Shown: positions 1 through 6,625 of the stretch, piece by piece
Position numbering within the stretch: position 1 is the stretch's first letter
How the letters are laid out: every line of letters begins with the position of its first letter
Source: an uncultured Bacilli bacterium
Lineage (GTDB): Bacteria; Bacillota_I; Bacilli_A; RF39; UBA660
DNA: 22,732 nt
Direction of reading: 5' to 3'
Assembly: GCA_947628075.1 (NCBI GenBank)
Contig: CANQYF010000011.1
Location: forward strand, 1-22,732
Position numbers and translations under genes: made by a program
Notes under the pieces: generated by a model
The model's database searches: none
Told to the model about the DNA's origin: nothing
What the model saw: the letters and a program-made list of their open reading frames with translations, nothing else

Positions 1-353
1 CTACTATAAATAGTCCCTATAAAAAGGAAGTAATTACGATTGATTTTGATGGTAATATAGTAGTTATTAATCGTAAAGATTTAAAAAATATTAGACATGC
101 GTACGCAATTACAATTCATAAAAGTCAAGGTAGCGAATTTGATCATGTTATTATGCCTATAACTTATCAATATGGAAATATGTTATATAATAAAATTTTA
201 TATACGGGAGTTAGTAGAGCTAAAAAAAGTTTAATTTTGATTGGCGATGCCGCAAGTTTTTATAAAGGGGTTTTAAATGATTATGGCAATTTACGTAAAA
301 CTTCACTAAAAGAAAAATTAGAAAACGAATTTTATAAGTATAACTCTAATTAA
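1..353 (+). CDS. recD2: RecD2-type ATP-dependent DNA helicase, C-terminal end (partial)
   Basis: Only the last ~117 codons are inside the window; the reading frame starts at base 3 and the 5' end lies to the left. The piece is the second RecA-like domain of a superfamily 1B helicase. The segment HAYAITIHKSQGSEFD is helicase motif V, and LYTGVSRAKKSLILIG is motif VI with its conserved arginine. The order and wording of these motifs match the RecD2 (YrrC) group of Gram-positive bacteria better than UvrD/PcrA. RecD2 is a 5'-3' helicase acting in DNA repair and replication-fork maintenance. The downstream order (small protein, YrrI-like gene, alaS) recalls the Bacillus recD2 neighbourhood and supports the call. 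A RecD/TraA relaxase-type helicase cannot be fully excluded without the N-terminus. Confidence 0.85.
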   Translation, partial: TINSPYKKEVITIDFDGNIVVINRKDLKNIRHAYAITIHKSQGSEFDHVIMPITYQYGNMLYNKILYTGVSRAKKSLILIGDAASFYKGVLNDYGNLRKTSLKEKLENEFYKYNSN

Positions 354-382
354 AATTTCCATACTAATACTGAGGTGGAAAA

Positions 383-541
383 ATGAAAAAAATGGAAATG
401 ATGGCTTGTGCTTTATTTATAGGAATGGGTGCTTTAGGAGCATATACATTAATAAATAAAAATACCAAAAATAAAGCTGATAAATTGTTAAATAATTTGC
501 TTGATAAAGCTAATAATATGACAAATAATATGAGTAAATAA
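383..541 (+). CDS. small single-pass membrane protein, 52 aa
   Basis: An ATG at 383 is preceded by a good Shine-Dalgarno (GAGGTGG, 372-378) with normal spacing, which is the main reason to believe this short gene. The product has a hydrophobic, glycine/alanine-rich N-terminal stretch (about residues 8-24) that should be one membrane helix. A polar tail rich in Asn, Lys and Met follows, probably an amphipathic helix. The shape recalls short YtxH-like membrane proteins, but no diagnostic motif is present and function is unknown. It sits 29 bases after the recD2 stop and ends exactly at a terminator hairpin, so it is probably the last gene of the recD2 transcript. The open frame on the opposite strand here is an antisense shadow. 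Confidence 0.7.
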   Translation: MKKMEMMACALFIGMGALGAYTLINKNTKNKADKLLNNLLDKANNMTNNMSK

Positions 542-566
542 AGCATTTGGCTTTATTTTTATTTTT
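538..566 (+). terminator. intrinsic terminator after the 52-aa gene
   Basis: A perfect 7-bp stem ATAAAGC (538-544) / GCTTTAT (550-556) with a 5-base loop is followed by a T-rich run (TTTTATTTTT). The 5' arm contains the stop codon of the 52-aa gene. It should end the recD2 transcript before the YrrI-like gene, which has its own -10 box. Confidence 0.7.
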
Positions 567-581
567 AATAAATAAAATAAA

Positions 582-610
582 TATGTTTTTTTTAAAATTT
601 ATAGTATAAT
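582..610 (+). promoter_or_regulatory. putative sigma-A promoter of the AI-2E family gene
   Basis: A perfect -10 hexamer TATAAT lies at 605-610, and a second TATAAT directly abuts it at 611-616. The best -35 at 17-base spacing is poor (TATGTT, 582-587). The site lies between a terminator and a gene start, which adds support, but in such AT-rich DNA a single -10 match is weak evidence. Confidence 0.4.
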
Positions 611-630
611 TATAATGAGGATGTGATAAA

Positions 631-1767
631 GTGAATAATAAACTTGATAAAGATATTAATAAACAAGATTTAAATGAGGTAATAGGACTTACTAAGAAAA
701 TTTTAAAATTACTTTATATAGTGTTTATTGCTTGTCTAATTTTAGTGGCAATATTTATGCTAAAAAATTTAAAAGTAGTACCAATTATTACTGATATTTT
801 AAAAGTTATTGCACCATTTTTTATTGGGGTAGTACTAGCTTGGATATTAAGGCCTTTGGTATTAAGACTTAATAAAAAAACCCATAATAATACTTTAAGT
901 TCAATTATTGTTTTTTCATTAGTGGTTTTAATAATTGGAATAAGTTTGTATTTATTTATTCCGACTATTTATAATGAAGTAAATGAATTAGTAGGTATTT
1001 TACCAAGTTTTATGGAAAAAATTACTACTAAAGTTAATGAATTTTTCTTAAATATTGAAGCAAACGGTTTAAGTCTAGGTGATTTTCCTAGTAAATTATT
1101 AGCTACAATTAATAATTATGGCCTTGATATTGCCAGTAAATTACCAAATAATATTATAAATGTAATCGTAACGTTATTTAATGGAGTAGGGACATTTGCA
1201 ATGGGCTTAATCATTGGTATCTATTTATTAATTGATTATGAAAATATAGGTAAATATTTTAAGAAATTATTTTCTAAAAATGTTCAAAATGATATAAATC
1301 ATTTATCTACTAAAATGAGTTGTGAAGTAAGAAAATGTGTTAATGGAACTTTATTAGTAGCATTAGTTGTATTAATTTGTGATTCAATCGGATTTGCTTT
1401 GGTTGGTTTAAGAGCTCCAATATTATTTGGTTTATTTTGTGGACTTACTGATTTAATTCCTTTTATTGGTCCTTATATTGGTGGAGCTTTAGCCGTAATT
1501 GTAGGGCTTACGCAAGATCCTTTAATTGGAATAGGATGTTTAATTATTTGTGTAATAGTTCAAATAGTGGAAAATTATATTTTACAACCAATCGTTATGA
1601 GTAGAGCTAGTCAAACTCATCCAGTAGTTATAATTATTGCCCTTTTAGTATTTGGCCATTTCTTTGGTATATTAGGAATGGTATTAGCAGCTCCAATATT
1701 AACAATATTAAGAGTAATTTTTGAATTTGTTAAAGAAAAAATAAATGAAAAGCAAAAAAGTATTTAA
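631..1767 (+). CDS. yrrI: AI-2E family (UPF0118) membrane protein, YrrI-like
   Basis: A 378-residue polytopic membrane protein of the AI-2E transporter/PerM family, whose members include proposed autoinducer-2 exporters and cation antiporters; substrate cannot be read from sequence. It has an N-terminal pair of membrane helices (about residues 25-90), a central polar region, and a C-terminal multi-helix block. That block holds the family signatures LTDLIPFIGPYIGG and ENYILQPIVMSR, followed by HPVVIIIALLVFG. Translation most likely starts at the GTG at 631, since GAGG (617-620) precedes it and the length fits the family. It is flanked by a terminator upstream and by the alaS T-box downstream. 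A yrrI-type gene just before alaS is also the arrangement in Bacillus subtilis. No sign of damage. Confidence 0.88.
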   Translation: MNNKLDKDINKQDLNEVIGLTKKILKLLYIVFIACLILVAIFMLKNLKVVPIITDILKVIAPFFIGVVLAWILRPLVLRLNKKTHNNTLSSIIVFSLVVLIIGISLYLFIPTIYNEVNELVGILPSFMEKITTKVNEFFLNIEANGLSLGDFPSKLLATINNYGLDIASKLPNNIINVIVTLFNGVGTFAMGLIIGIYLLIDYENIGKYFKKLFSKNVQNDINHLSTKMSCEVRKCVNGTLLVALVVLICDSIGFALVGLRAPILFGLFCGLTDLIPFIGPYIGGALAVIVGLTQDPLIGIGCLIICVIVQIVENYILQPIVMSRASQTHPVVIIIALLVFGHFFGILGMVLAAPILTILRVIFEFVKEKINEKQKSI

Positions 1768-1791
1768 AAATAATTAAAATTATGATATATT
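1763..1791 (+). promoter_or_regulatory. putative promoter of the T-box/alaS transcript
   Basis: TTTAAA (1763-1768), a 17-base spacer and an extended -10, TG-A-TATATT (1783-1791), overlap the stop codon of the YrrI-like gene. Transcription would start around 1798, which is where the paired base of T-box stem I begins. Neither hexamer is perfect. Confidence 0.5.
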
Positions 1792-1796
1792 ATTAA

Positions 1797-1985
1797 AGTA
1801 ATCAATGAAAAAAGATGTATTTAATGATTATTTAAAGAGAGTTAGTGGTTGGTGCAAACTAATTATATGAATTAAATATTGCTACTTTTGGAGATTAATC
1901 GGTTTTAAATCGTTAAAATAATTAAGGAAAATAAAGGATGGTACCGTCAAATTGACTCCTTGGTGGTGCATTCTTTTTATTTTAA
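1797..1985 (+). promoter_or_regulatory. T-box riboswitch, alanine specifier (GCU)
   Basis: A tRNA-sensing leader upstream of the kinase-like gene and alaS. Stem I is closed by TAATC (1799-1803) pairing with GATTA (1893-1897). The distal loop shows the typical GGTTGGTGCAAACT sequence. The specifier position reads GCT (1881-1883, before ACTTTTGGAG), an alanine codon that matches the alaS gene below. The antiterminator is complete: AAGGA (1934-1938), the 7-base bulge TGGTACC (1939-1945), then GTC/GAC around a 5-base loop, and TCCTT (1957-1961). The variable base of the TGGN bulge is T, complementary to an A discriminator as in tRNA-Ala. By T-box logic, uncharged tRNA-Ala stabilises the antiterminator and allows readthrough. 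Confidence 0.93.
1933..1985 (+). terminator. regulated terminator of the T-box leader
   Basis: The competing fold to the antiterminator: AAAGGATG (1933-1940) pairs with CATTCTTT (1969-1976) with one G-T wobble. An inner ACC/GGT pairing (1943-1945 with 1962-1964) extends it, and a T-rich tract follows. Forming this stem destroys the AAGGA/TCCTT antiterminator pairing, as expected for a transcriptional T-box. Confidence 0.8.
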
Positions 1986-2005
1986 GAAAGAAAGGATATG
2001 AGATA

Positions 2006-2533
2006 ATGAAAATAATTTTAATTGCTGGAAAGTCAGGAAGTGGGAAAGGTGAAATTGCCAAAATTATAAAAGAATTTTATATTTATAAATTGGAAAAATG
2101 TGTTATTACTCAATTTAGTAAATATTTAAAAAATTTTGCCACTGAATTAACTGATTGGGATGGTAATGAAAATACTAAGCCAAGAAAGTATTTACAAGAA
2201 TTAGGAGATAAAATTAGAGGGTTTGATCAAAAATTTTTAATTACGAGAATGTTAGAAGACATTAAAATATATGAGTCATTTGCTGATGTGGTAGTTATTA
2301 GTGATGTTAGGATGCCAGAAGAAATTGAAGAATTGAAATTAAATTATGATAATGTTTATGCAATTTATGTTGAAAATCAATTTGGCAATAGCACTTTATC
2401 TATTGAAGAACAAACCCATATTACGGAAACAGCTTTAGAAAACTATAGTGATTTTGATTATATACTTGCCAATGACGAATTAAGTAATTTAAAAGATAAA
2501 GTCTTTAAATATTTAGAAAGTATTGAAAAATGA
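2006..2533 (+). CDS. P-loop kinase, deoxynucleoside-monophosphate-kinase-like
   Basis: A 175-residue P-loop NTPase. The Walker A loop GKSGSGKG occupies residues 8-15 near the N-terminus, with Gly where a Ser/Thr is usual. The segment VVISDVRMPEEIEELK resembles the DVR(F/M)PNE motif of the phage-type dNMP kinase fold, and SKYLKN and QELGDKIR segments also fit that fold. It probably phosphorylates a nucleotide or similar small substrate; the substrate is not determined. The start is ATG 2006 because AAAGGA (1991-1996) precedes it. Longer readings begin inside the T-box terminator and are not credible. It lies directly downstream of the alanine T-box and overlaps alaS by four bases (ATGA), so the two should be co-transcribed and translationally coupled. 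Confidence 0.75.
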   Translation: MKIILIAGKSGSGKGEIAKIIKEFYIYKLEKCVITQFSKYLKNFATELTDWDGNENTKPRKYLQELGDKIRGFDQKFLITRMLEDIKIYESFADVVVISDVRMPEEIEELKLNYDNVYAIYVENQFGNSTLSIEEQTHITETALENYSDFDYILANDELSNLKDKVFKYLESIEK

Positions 2534-4308
2534 AAAATATAGATGCTAACGAATTAAGAAAATCATATTTAAAATTTTTTGAAAGTAAAAATCATAAAAT
2601 AATTCCCTCAGCTTCCTTAATTCCGGAAAATGATCCTACTGTTTTGTTTACAACAGCAGGTATGCATCCTTTAGTGCCTTATTTACTAGGAGAACATCAT
2701 CCAAGTGGTAAAAGACTTACTGATGTACAAAAATGTATTAGAACAAGTGATATTGAATCAGTTGGTGATAGTTCACATTTAACATTTTTTGAAATGTTAG
2801 GTAATTGGAGTCTAGGCGATTATTTTAAAGAAGATGCTATAAAATATAGTTATGAATTTTTAACTAGCGAAGAGTATTTAAATATTCCTAAGGATAGGTT
2901 ATATTTTTCTGTTTTTAAAGGGGATGAAGATGCTCCTAAAGACGAAGAGTCATATCGTATTTGGCGATCACTTGGTGTAGAGGAAGATCATATTTTCTTT
3001 TTACCACGAGAAAACAATTTTTGGATATTAGGTAGTGGGATTGGCCCATGCGGTCCTGATACCGAAATGTTTTATGATACAGGAAAAGATGCTTGTGGTC
3101 CCGATTGTAGCCCTGCTTGTGATTGTGGTAAATACTTAGAAATTTGGAATGATGTCTTTATGGAATATTATAAAGAAGAAAATGGCACATTACAAAAGCT
3201 AAAACAAAAAAATGTTGATACCGGTATGGGTCTTGAAAGAACGATAACCGTTTTAAACGGACTTGAAAGTGTATATGATTCTAGTATTTTTACAAATATT
3301 AAAGAAAAGCTAGAAGAATTATCTCATCTAAAATATATAGATAATAAGAAAAGTTTTAGAATAATTATGGATCATTTAAGAACATCAACATTTATTTTAG
3401 CAGATGATCATAGTATAACTCCAAGTAATGTTGGAGCAGGCTATGTATTACGTCGACTTTTGAGAAGAGCGATTAGACATTTAAGAAAATTAAACATAAA
3501 TGAATATGTTTTAACTGATTTAGCAAGTATTTATATCAATGAATATAAAGAGGTTTATGAAGAACTATGGCGTAATCGAGAAGTTGTATTTACTGAATTA
3601 GAAAAAGAATATAATAAATTTAGTAAAACATTAAAAGAAGGTGAAAGATTATTTTATAAATTAATTAAAAATTTAGATAATAATATTGTTCCTGGAGAAC
3701 TTGCCTTTAAATTATTTGATACATTTGGTTTTCCTATTGAAATGACGGAAGAATTAGCCCAAGAAAATCATTTGGAAGTTGACATTGAAGGATTTAATAA
3801 AGCATTTTTAGAACATCAAGAAAAATCAAGAACAATTGATGCAGGGGCATTTAAAGGTGGACTTGCAGATAATTCATTTGAATCAACGAAATATCATACA
3901 CTTGCTCATTTACTTTTAGCAACTTTACAAGAAATATATGGTAAAGAAATAGTTCAAAAAGGTTGTAATATAACTACTGAAAGAATTCGTTTTGATTTTA
4001 ATTTAGATCATAAATTAAGTGATGAAGAAAAAGTTAAAATTGAAACCCGAGTTAATGAAATGATTCAAACAAATACACCAGTAACTTTTAAAGAAGAATC
4101 ATATGAAGACGCCAAAAAAGAAGGCGCTCATGGCACATTTTCATCTAAATATGGTACGATGGTTAAAGTATATACTATTGGTAATTTATCAAAAGAAATT
4201 TGTGGTGGCCCCCATGTCGAAAATACGGGAGTTCTAGGTCATTTTAAAATTGTTAAAGAAGAATCTTCTGGAGCAGGAATTAGAAGAATAAAAGGAATTT
4301 TAGAATAA
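2530..4308 (+). CDS. alaS: alanyl-tRNA synthetase, short form with editing site
   Basis: Charges tRNA-Ala with alanine (class II synthetase, cytoplasm). Catalytic motifs are intact: a motif 1 region at about 38-54 (LFTTAGMHPLVPYLLG), motif 2 at about 83-99 (HLTFFEMLGNWSLGDYF), WNDVFMEYY at 206-214, and motif 3 VDTGMGLER at 229-237. The editing zinc site is present as H456-xxx-H460 and C558-xxx-H562. At 592 residues it is far below the usual ~870. The sequence passes directly from the helical tRNA-recognition region to the HxxxH motif, so the beta-barrel part of the editing region (usually carrying PFYAESGGQ) is missing. It stops right after the editing core, without the C-Ala domain. An insert with C189, C193, C197 and C199 may bind metal. 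It overlaps the kinase gene by four bases and is governed by the upstream T-box. Confidence 0.93.
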   Translation: MKNIDANELRKSYLKFFESKNHKIIPSASLIPENDPTVLFTTAGMHPLVPYLLGEHHPSGKRLTDVQKCIRTSDIESVGDSSHLTFFEMLGNWSLGDYFKEDAIKYSYEFLTSEEYLNIPKDRLYFSVFKGDEDAPKDEESYRIWRSLGVEEDHIFFLPRENNFWILGSGIGPCGPDTEMFYDTGKDACGPDCSPACDCGKYLEIWNDVFMEYYKEENGTLQKLKQKNVDTGMGLERTITVLNGLESVYDSSIFTNIKEKLEELSHLKYIDNKKSFRIIMDHLRTSTFILADDHSITPSNVGAGYVLRRLLRRAIRHLRKLNINEYVLTDLASIYINEYKEVYEELWRNREVVFTELEKEYNKFSKTLKEGERLFYKLIKNLDNNIVPGELAFKLFDTFGFPIEMTEELAQENHLEVDIEGFNKAFLEHQEKSRTIDAGAFKGGLADNSFESTKYHTLAHLLLATLQEIYGKEIVQKGCNITTERIRFDFNLDHKLSDEEKVKIETRVNEMIQTNTPVTFKEESYEDAKKEGAHGTFSSKYGTMVKVYTIGNLSKEICGGPHVENTGVLGHFKIVKEESSGAGIRRIKGILE

Positions 4309-4325
4309 ATAAAATTCCTTTTTAA
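4291..4325 (+). terminator. intrinsic terminator of alaS
   Basis: A perfect 12-bp inverted repeat, AAAGGAATTTTA (4291-4302) and TAAAATTCCTTT (4310-4321), with a 7-base loop and T-tract. The 5' arm lies in the last alaS codons and the stop codon falls in the loop. Confidence 0.85.
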
Positions 4326-4354
4326 TTGAAAAAAAATATAGGGTAAGGTATAAT
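4326..4354 (+). promoter_or_regulatory. sigma-A promoter of the prepilin-like operon
   Basis: TTGAAA (4326-4331), a 17-base spacer and TATAAT (4349-4354) lie immediately after the alaS terminator and 23 bases before the first prepilin ATG. Eleven of twelve consensus positions match. Confidence 0.8.
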
Positions 4355-4376
4355 TGATAATAGGGAAGTGAATAAC

Positions 4377-4952
4377 ATGGCTAAAAATGGTTTTGTCTTC
4401 ATTGAAACAATAATTGCAATAGTTATTTTAACAAGTTCTCTTTTACTTCTTTATTCAACGTTTAGTAACGTTCTACAATTAGAAAAAGCCAAGTTTTATT
4501 ATGATGATATTAATTATTTATATCGTGCCCATTATTTAAAAAATGAAATTGGTAAATTGAATATTAAAGCAATTTTAAAAAATTTAGATGATGATAATAA
4601 TCAATATTTTACGACGGTGGGAATCTTTTCACCAGAGCTTTTTTTAGGTCATGAAAATAATAAAATATTTTTTAACAAAATGTTAGATGATTTTGAGGTA
4701 TCACAAATGATAATTCTTAAGCAAAATAAATTAGATAATTTAAAAAATTGTTCTTTAAAATGTTCTTTAGATAAAAGTTGTGATGAATATGAAAATTGTA
4801 ATAGTTTATACATGAATTTAAGTGATGAGATGATTCAATTTCTAAAGACTTTATATATTGATGTACCTGCTACATATGCTTTAGTAGTGGAATATAATAC
4901 CTGTAATTTGCAAAATAATTGTCAAAATTATTATAGTTGGGTAAGTGTGTAA
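4377..4952 (+). CDS. type IV prepilin-like protein (first of three)
   Basis: A 191-residue protein with a classical prepilin N-terminus. A short basic leader MAKNG is followed by FVFIE and a ~20-residue hydrophobic helix, giving a predicted cleavage after Gly5 and Glu at mature position 5. Such proteins are cut and N-methylated by a prepilin peptidase and assembled into pili or pseudopili. The globular C-terminal part is polar and holds six cysteines (a cluster NCSLKCSLDKSC...ENC and a later NTCNLQNNC), suggesting disulfides outside the cell. ATG 4377 is chosen over the in-frame GTG 4368, because GGGAAG (4363-4368) gives proper spacing to the ATG and the GTG would overlap that site. No assembly ATPase, platform protein or peptidase gene is in the window. 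Exact role unknown. Confidence 0.75.
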   Translation: MAKNGFVFIETIIAIVILTSSLLLLYSTFSNVLQLEKAKFYYDDINYLYRAHYLKNEIGKLNIKAILKNLDDDNNQYFTTVGIFSPELFLGHENNKIFFNKMLDDFEVSQMIILKQNKLDNLKNCSLKCSLDKSCDEYENCNSLYMNLSDEMIQFLKTLYIDVPATYALVVEYNTCNLQNNCQNYYSWVSV

Positions 4953-4954
4953 TT

Positions 4955-5968
4955 ATGAAGAAAAATGGATTTGTGGCTTCTTCTTTAATATATACCTTTG
5001 TAGTTGTATTTCTTGGTTTAATGTTATTTTTATTAAATTCTTATTATCGTGTTGGAAATTTGGCAGATAAGTATAAACTCGATATTAGAACTAGCTTACT
5101 TAATGATAAAAGAGCGGATTTAAATATTGACATGATGGTTTGGAATGAAATAACTAAAGAATATGAAAAAGTAAAAGATGTTCCTAAAATTGGCTACTAC
5201 TTTGAAAGTGACTATAGTTATTGTGAAAACAATTCACAATTAAATTATCAAAATGGTATTATTACTTTAAAATCCTTACAAAAAGATTATTGTTATGCTT
5301 ATTTTAAAAAAAGAGATGAAGATATTAAAATAAATATATATACAAAAGAAAAAGCAAATAGTGAAGAAGTTTTAGTTAATAGTATTCCGAGTCCCGTATA
5401 TAAAATAGAAAGCAGTAATTGCACTAATGGAGCTCAAATAAAATTTACAGAAAGTGATAGAAAATTTACGGTTAAGGCTAAAAATAAAACCGAATGCAAG
5501 GTTGTGTTTGTCAAAAGACAAACAGATATTGAATTACAAATATATAAAGAATCAGCCAGTGGCAATCAAAATTTTGAAAATTTGAAATATATGGAAACTG
5601 ATAATATTCCTGGACTTAACTATGAATTTTATAAATATGTATGCGATGATAATAATGTAAAAACAACGATATATGAAGCGAATAATAATTTAAAAATTGA
5701 GAGTAAGGGAAAAAATAATTGTCAAGTTTATTATAAAGGCGGAACAGATAAAGTAGAAATTATTGTTATGATTGAAACAAATACGGGAAATGCAGGCTAT
5801 ACAACTGGAAAAAAGTATAGTAGAACAAGTAGTGTACCAGGAGTTGGTTATAATTATGTTGGATACATTTGTGAAGATGCCAAAGCCAAAGTAACCTATG
5901 AAAATAATACATTTACTGGCACTAATGACACTCAAACTGCATGTCGTATTTACTTTGATGCCACATAA
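4955..5968 (+). CDS. prepilin-like surface protein lacking Glu5, four Cys-pair repeats
   Basis: A 337-residue protein starting with a prepilin-like leader (MKKNG, then FVASSLIYTF) and a hydrophobic helix to about residue 29. The glutamate normally at mature position 5 is Ser. After the helix come four repeats of about 65-75 residues (roughly 55-118, 121-187, 190-261, 264-337). Each has an N-terminal strand of the type DIxIxIY, an IP/VP-x-x-Y turn, and two cysteines 23-26 apart (C90/C113, C156/C181, C230/C256, C306/C330), the second followed by an xYF-type strand. This suggests four small beta domains, each with one disulfide. I do not recognise the family. ATG 4955 lies 2 bases after the previous stop; the upstream in-frame start at 4937 would spoil the leader. 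By analogy with GspK-like, E5-less minor pilins it could sit at a filament tip; this is inference. Confidence 0.7.
   Translation: MKKNGFVASSLIYTFVVVFLGLMLFLLNSYYRVGNLADKYKLDIRTSLLNDKRADLNIDMMVWNEITKEYEKVKDVPKIGYYFESDYSYCENNSQLNYQNGIITLKSLQKDYCYAYFKKRDEDIKINIYTKEKANSEEVLVNSIPSPVYKIESSNCTNGAQIKFTESDRKFTVKAKNKTECKVVFVKRQTDIELQIYKESASGNQNFENLKYMETDNIPGLNYEFYKYVCDDNNVKTTIYEANNNLKIESKGKNNCQVYYKGGTDKVEIIVMIETNTGNAGYTTGKKYSRTSSVPGVGYNYVGYICEDAKAKVTYENNTFTGTNDTQTACRIYFDAT
5117..5965 (+). repeat. four tandem diverged ~65-75-residue Cys-pair repeats (within CDS)
   Basis: These are protein-level repeats, diverged at DNA level. First cysteines fall at residues 90, 156, 230 and 306, and partner cysteines at 113, 181, 256 and 330. 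The IP/VP...Y element precedes each first cysteine by roughly 10-15 residues. The regular spacing argues for internal duplication of one domain. Confidence 0.7.
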
Positions 5969-5983
5969 GAAGGGAATTAAGCA

Positions 5984-6625
5984 ATGAAATTAAATAATAA
6001 AGGAATGACCTTAATAGAATTACTGATGAGTATTGGCTTAATTGGTATTGTGGTAGTGTTTTTGTTTCAGCTTTTAGTTGATATTAAATCGGAAACAAAT
6101 AATAACAGTTTTGCTTATAATAATCAAATTAATAAACTGGAAGTAATTTATCAAATTGAACAAGATTTAAATAATAATTTATTTGTTGGCTTAGAAGATA
6201 AAACCATTGGGGATGTTTTCATAATTAATTTTCATTTTAAAAAATCACAAGAAATAATATCTACAGAGTTAAGAATAGATACGGAAAAAGAAATAAATAA
6301 ATTAAATGAAGAGGAAACCGTTTATTATATTAAATATACTAATTATGAAAATAAAGTTACTAGATGGAAAGTTAAAGATGCAGTTATAGATACCTGTGGT
6401 TTATATACATTTTATATTGACACTGATACTTCTAATTATTATTTTAAATTAAATTTATTTGTTTATAATTATCCTAATCACGATCTTAATAATAAGGAAA
6501 ATAATAATGCCGTTGATGATATTGAAATAAGTTATATGGGTAATAAAAATGATTTAATAAAGAATAGTAACTATTTAACCTATGAAGCAATAAGTAATAA
6601 AAAGATAGGAACTTGTACTAATTAA
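5984..6625 (+). CDS. type IV prepilin-like protein (third of three)
   Basis: A 213-residue protein with the leader MKLNNKG followed by MTLIELLMSIGLIGIVVVFLF, a textbook prepilin cleavage and methylation motif with Glu at mature position 5. The remaining ~180 residues are Asn/Lys/Asp-rich and hydrophilic, consistent with an exported globular domain. ATG 5984 has AAGGGA (about 5970-5974) upstream, and the gene begins 15 bases after the preceding stop, so the three prepilin genes look like one operon. The 3' end overlaps the convergent ylbJ by 51 bases. It could be a minor pilin of a competence, secretion or adhesion filament; the family beyond the N-terminal motif is not recognised. Confidence 0.75.
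   Translation: MKLNNKGMTLIELLMSIGLIGIVVVFLFQLLVDIKSETNNNSFAYNNQINKLEVIYQIEQDLNNNLFVGLEDKTIGDVFIINFHFKKSQEIISTELRIDTEKEINKLNEEETVYYIKYTNYENKVTRWKVKDAVIDTCGLYTFYIDTDTSNYYFKLNLFVYNYPNHDLNNKENNNAVDDIEISYMGNKNDLIKNSNYLTYEAISNKKIGTCTN

Noticed and set aside
364..546. Minus-strand 60-aa open frame
   Set aside because: Antisense to the 52-aa gene, which has a clear ribosome site and terminator; the minus frame has none.
1952..2005. N-terminal extension of the kinase-like protein from a TTG start
   Set aside because: It lies inside the T-box antiterminator/terminator; the ATG at 2006 has a proper Shine-Dalgarno and places the P-loop at the N-terminus.
5690..5935. Minus-strand 81-aa open frame
   Set aside because: Shadow inside the repeat region of the pilin-like gene, without ribosome binding site.
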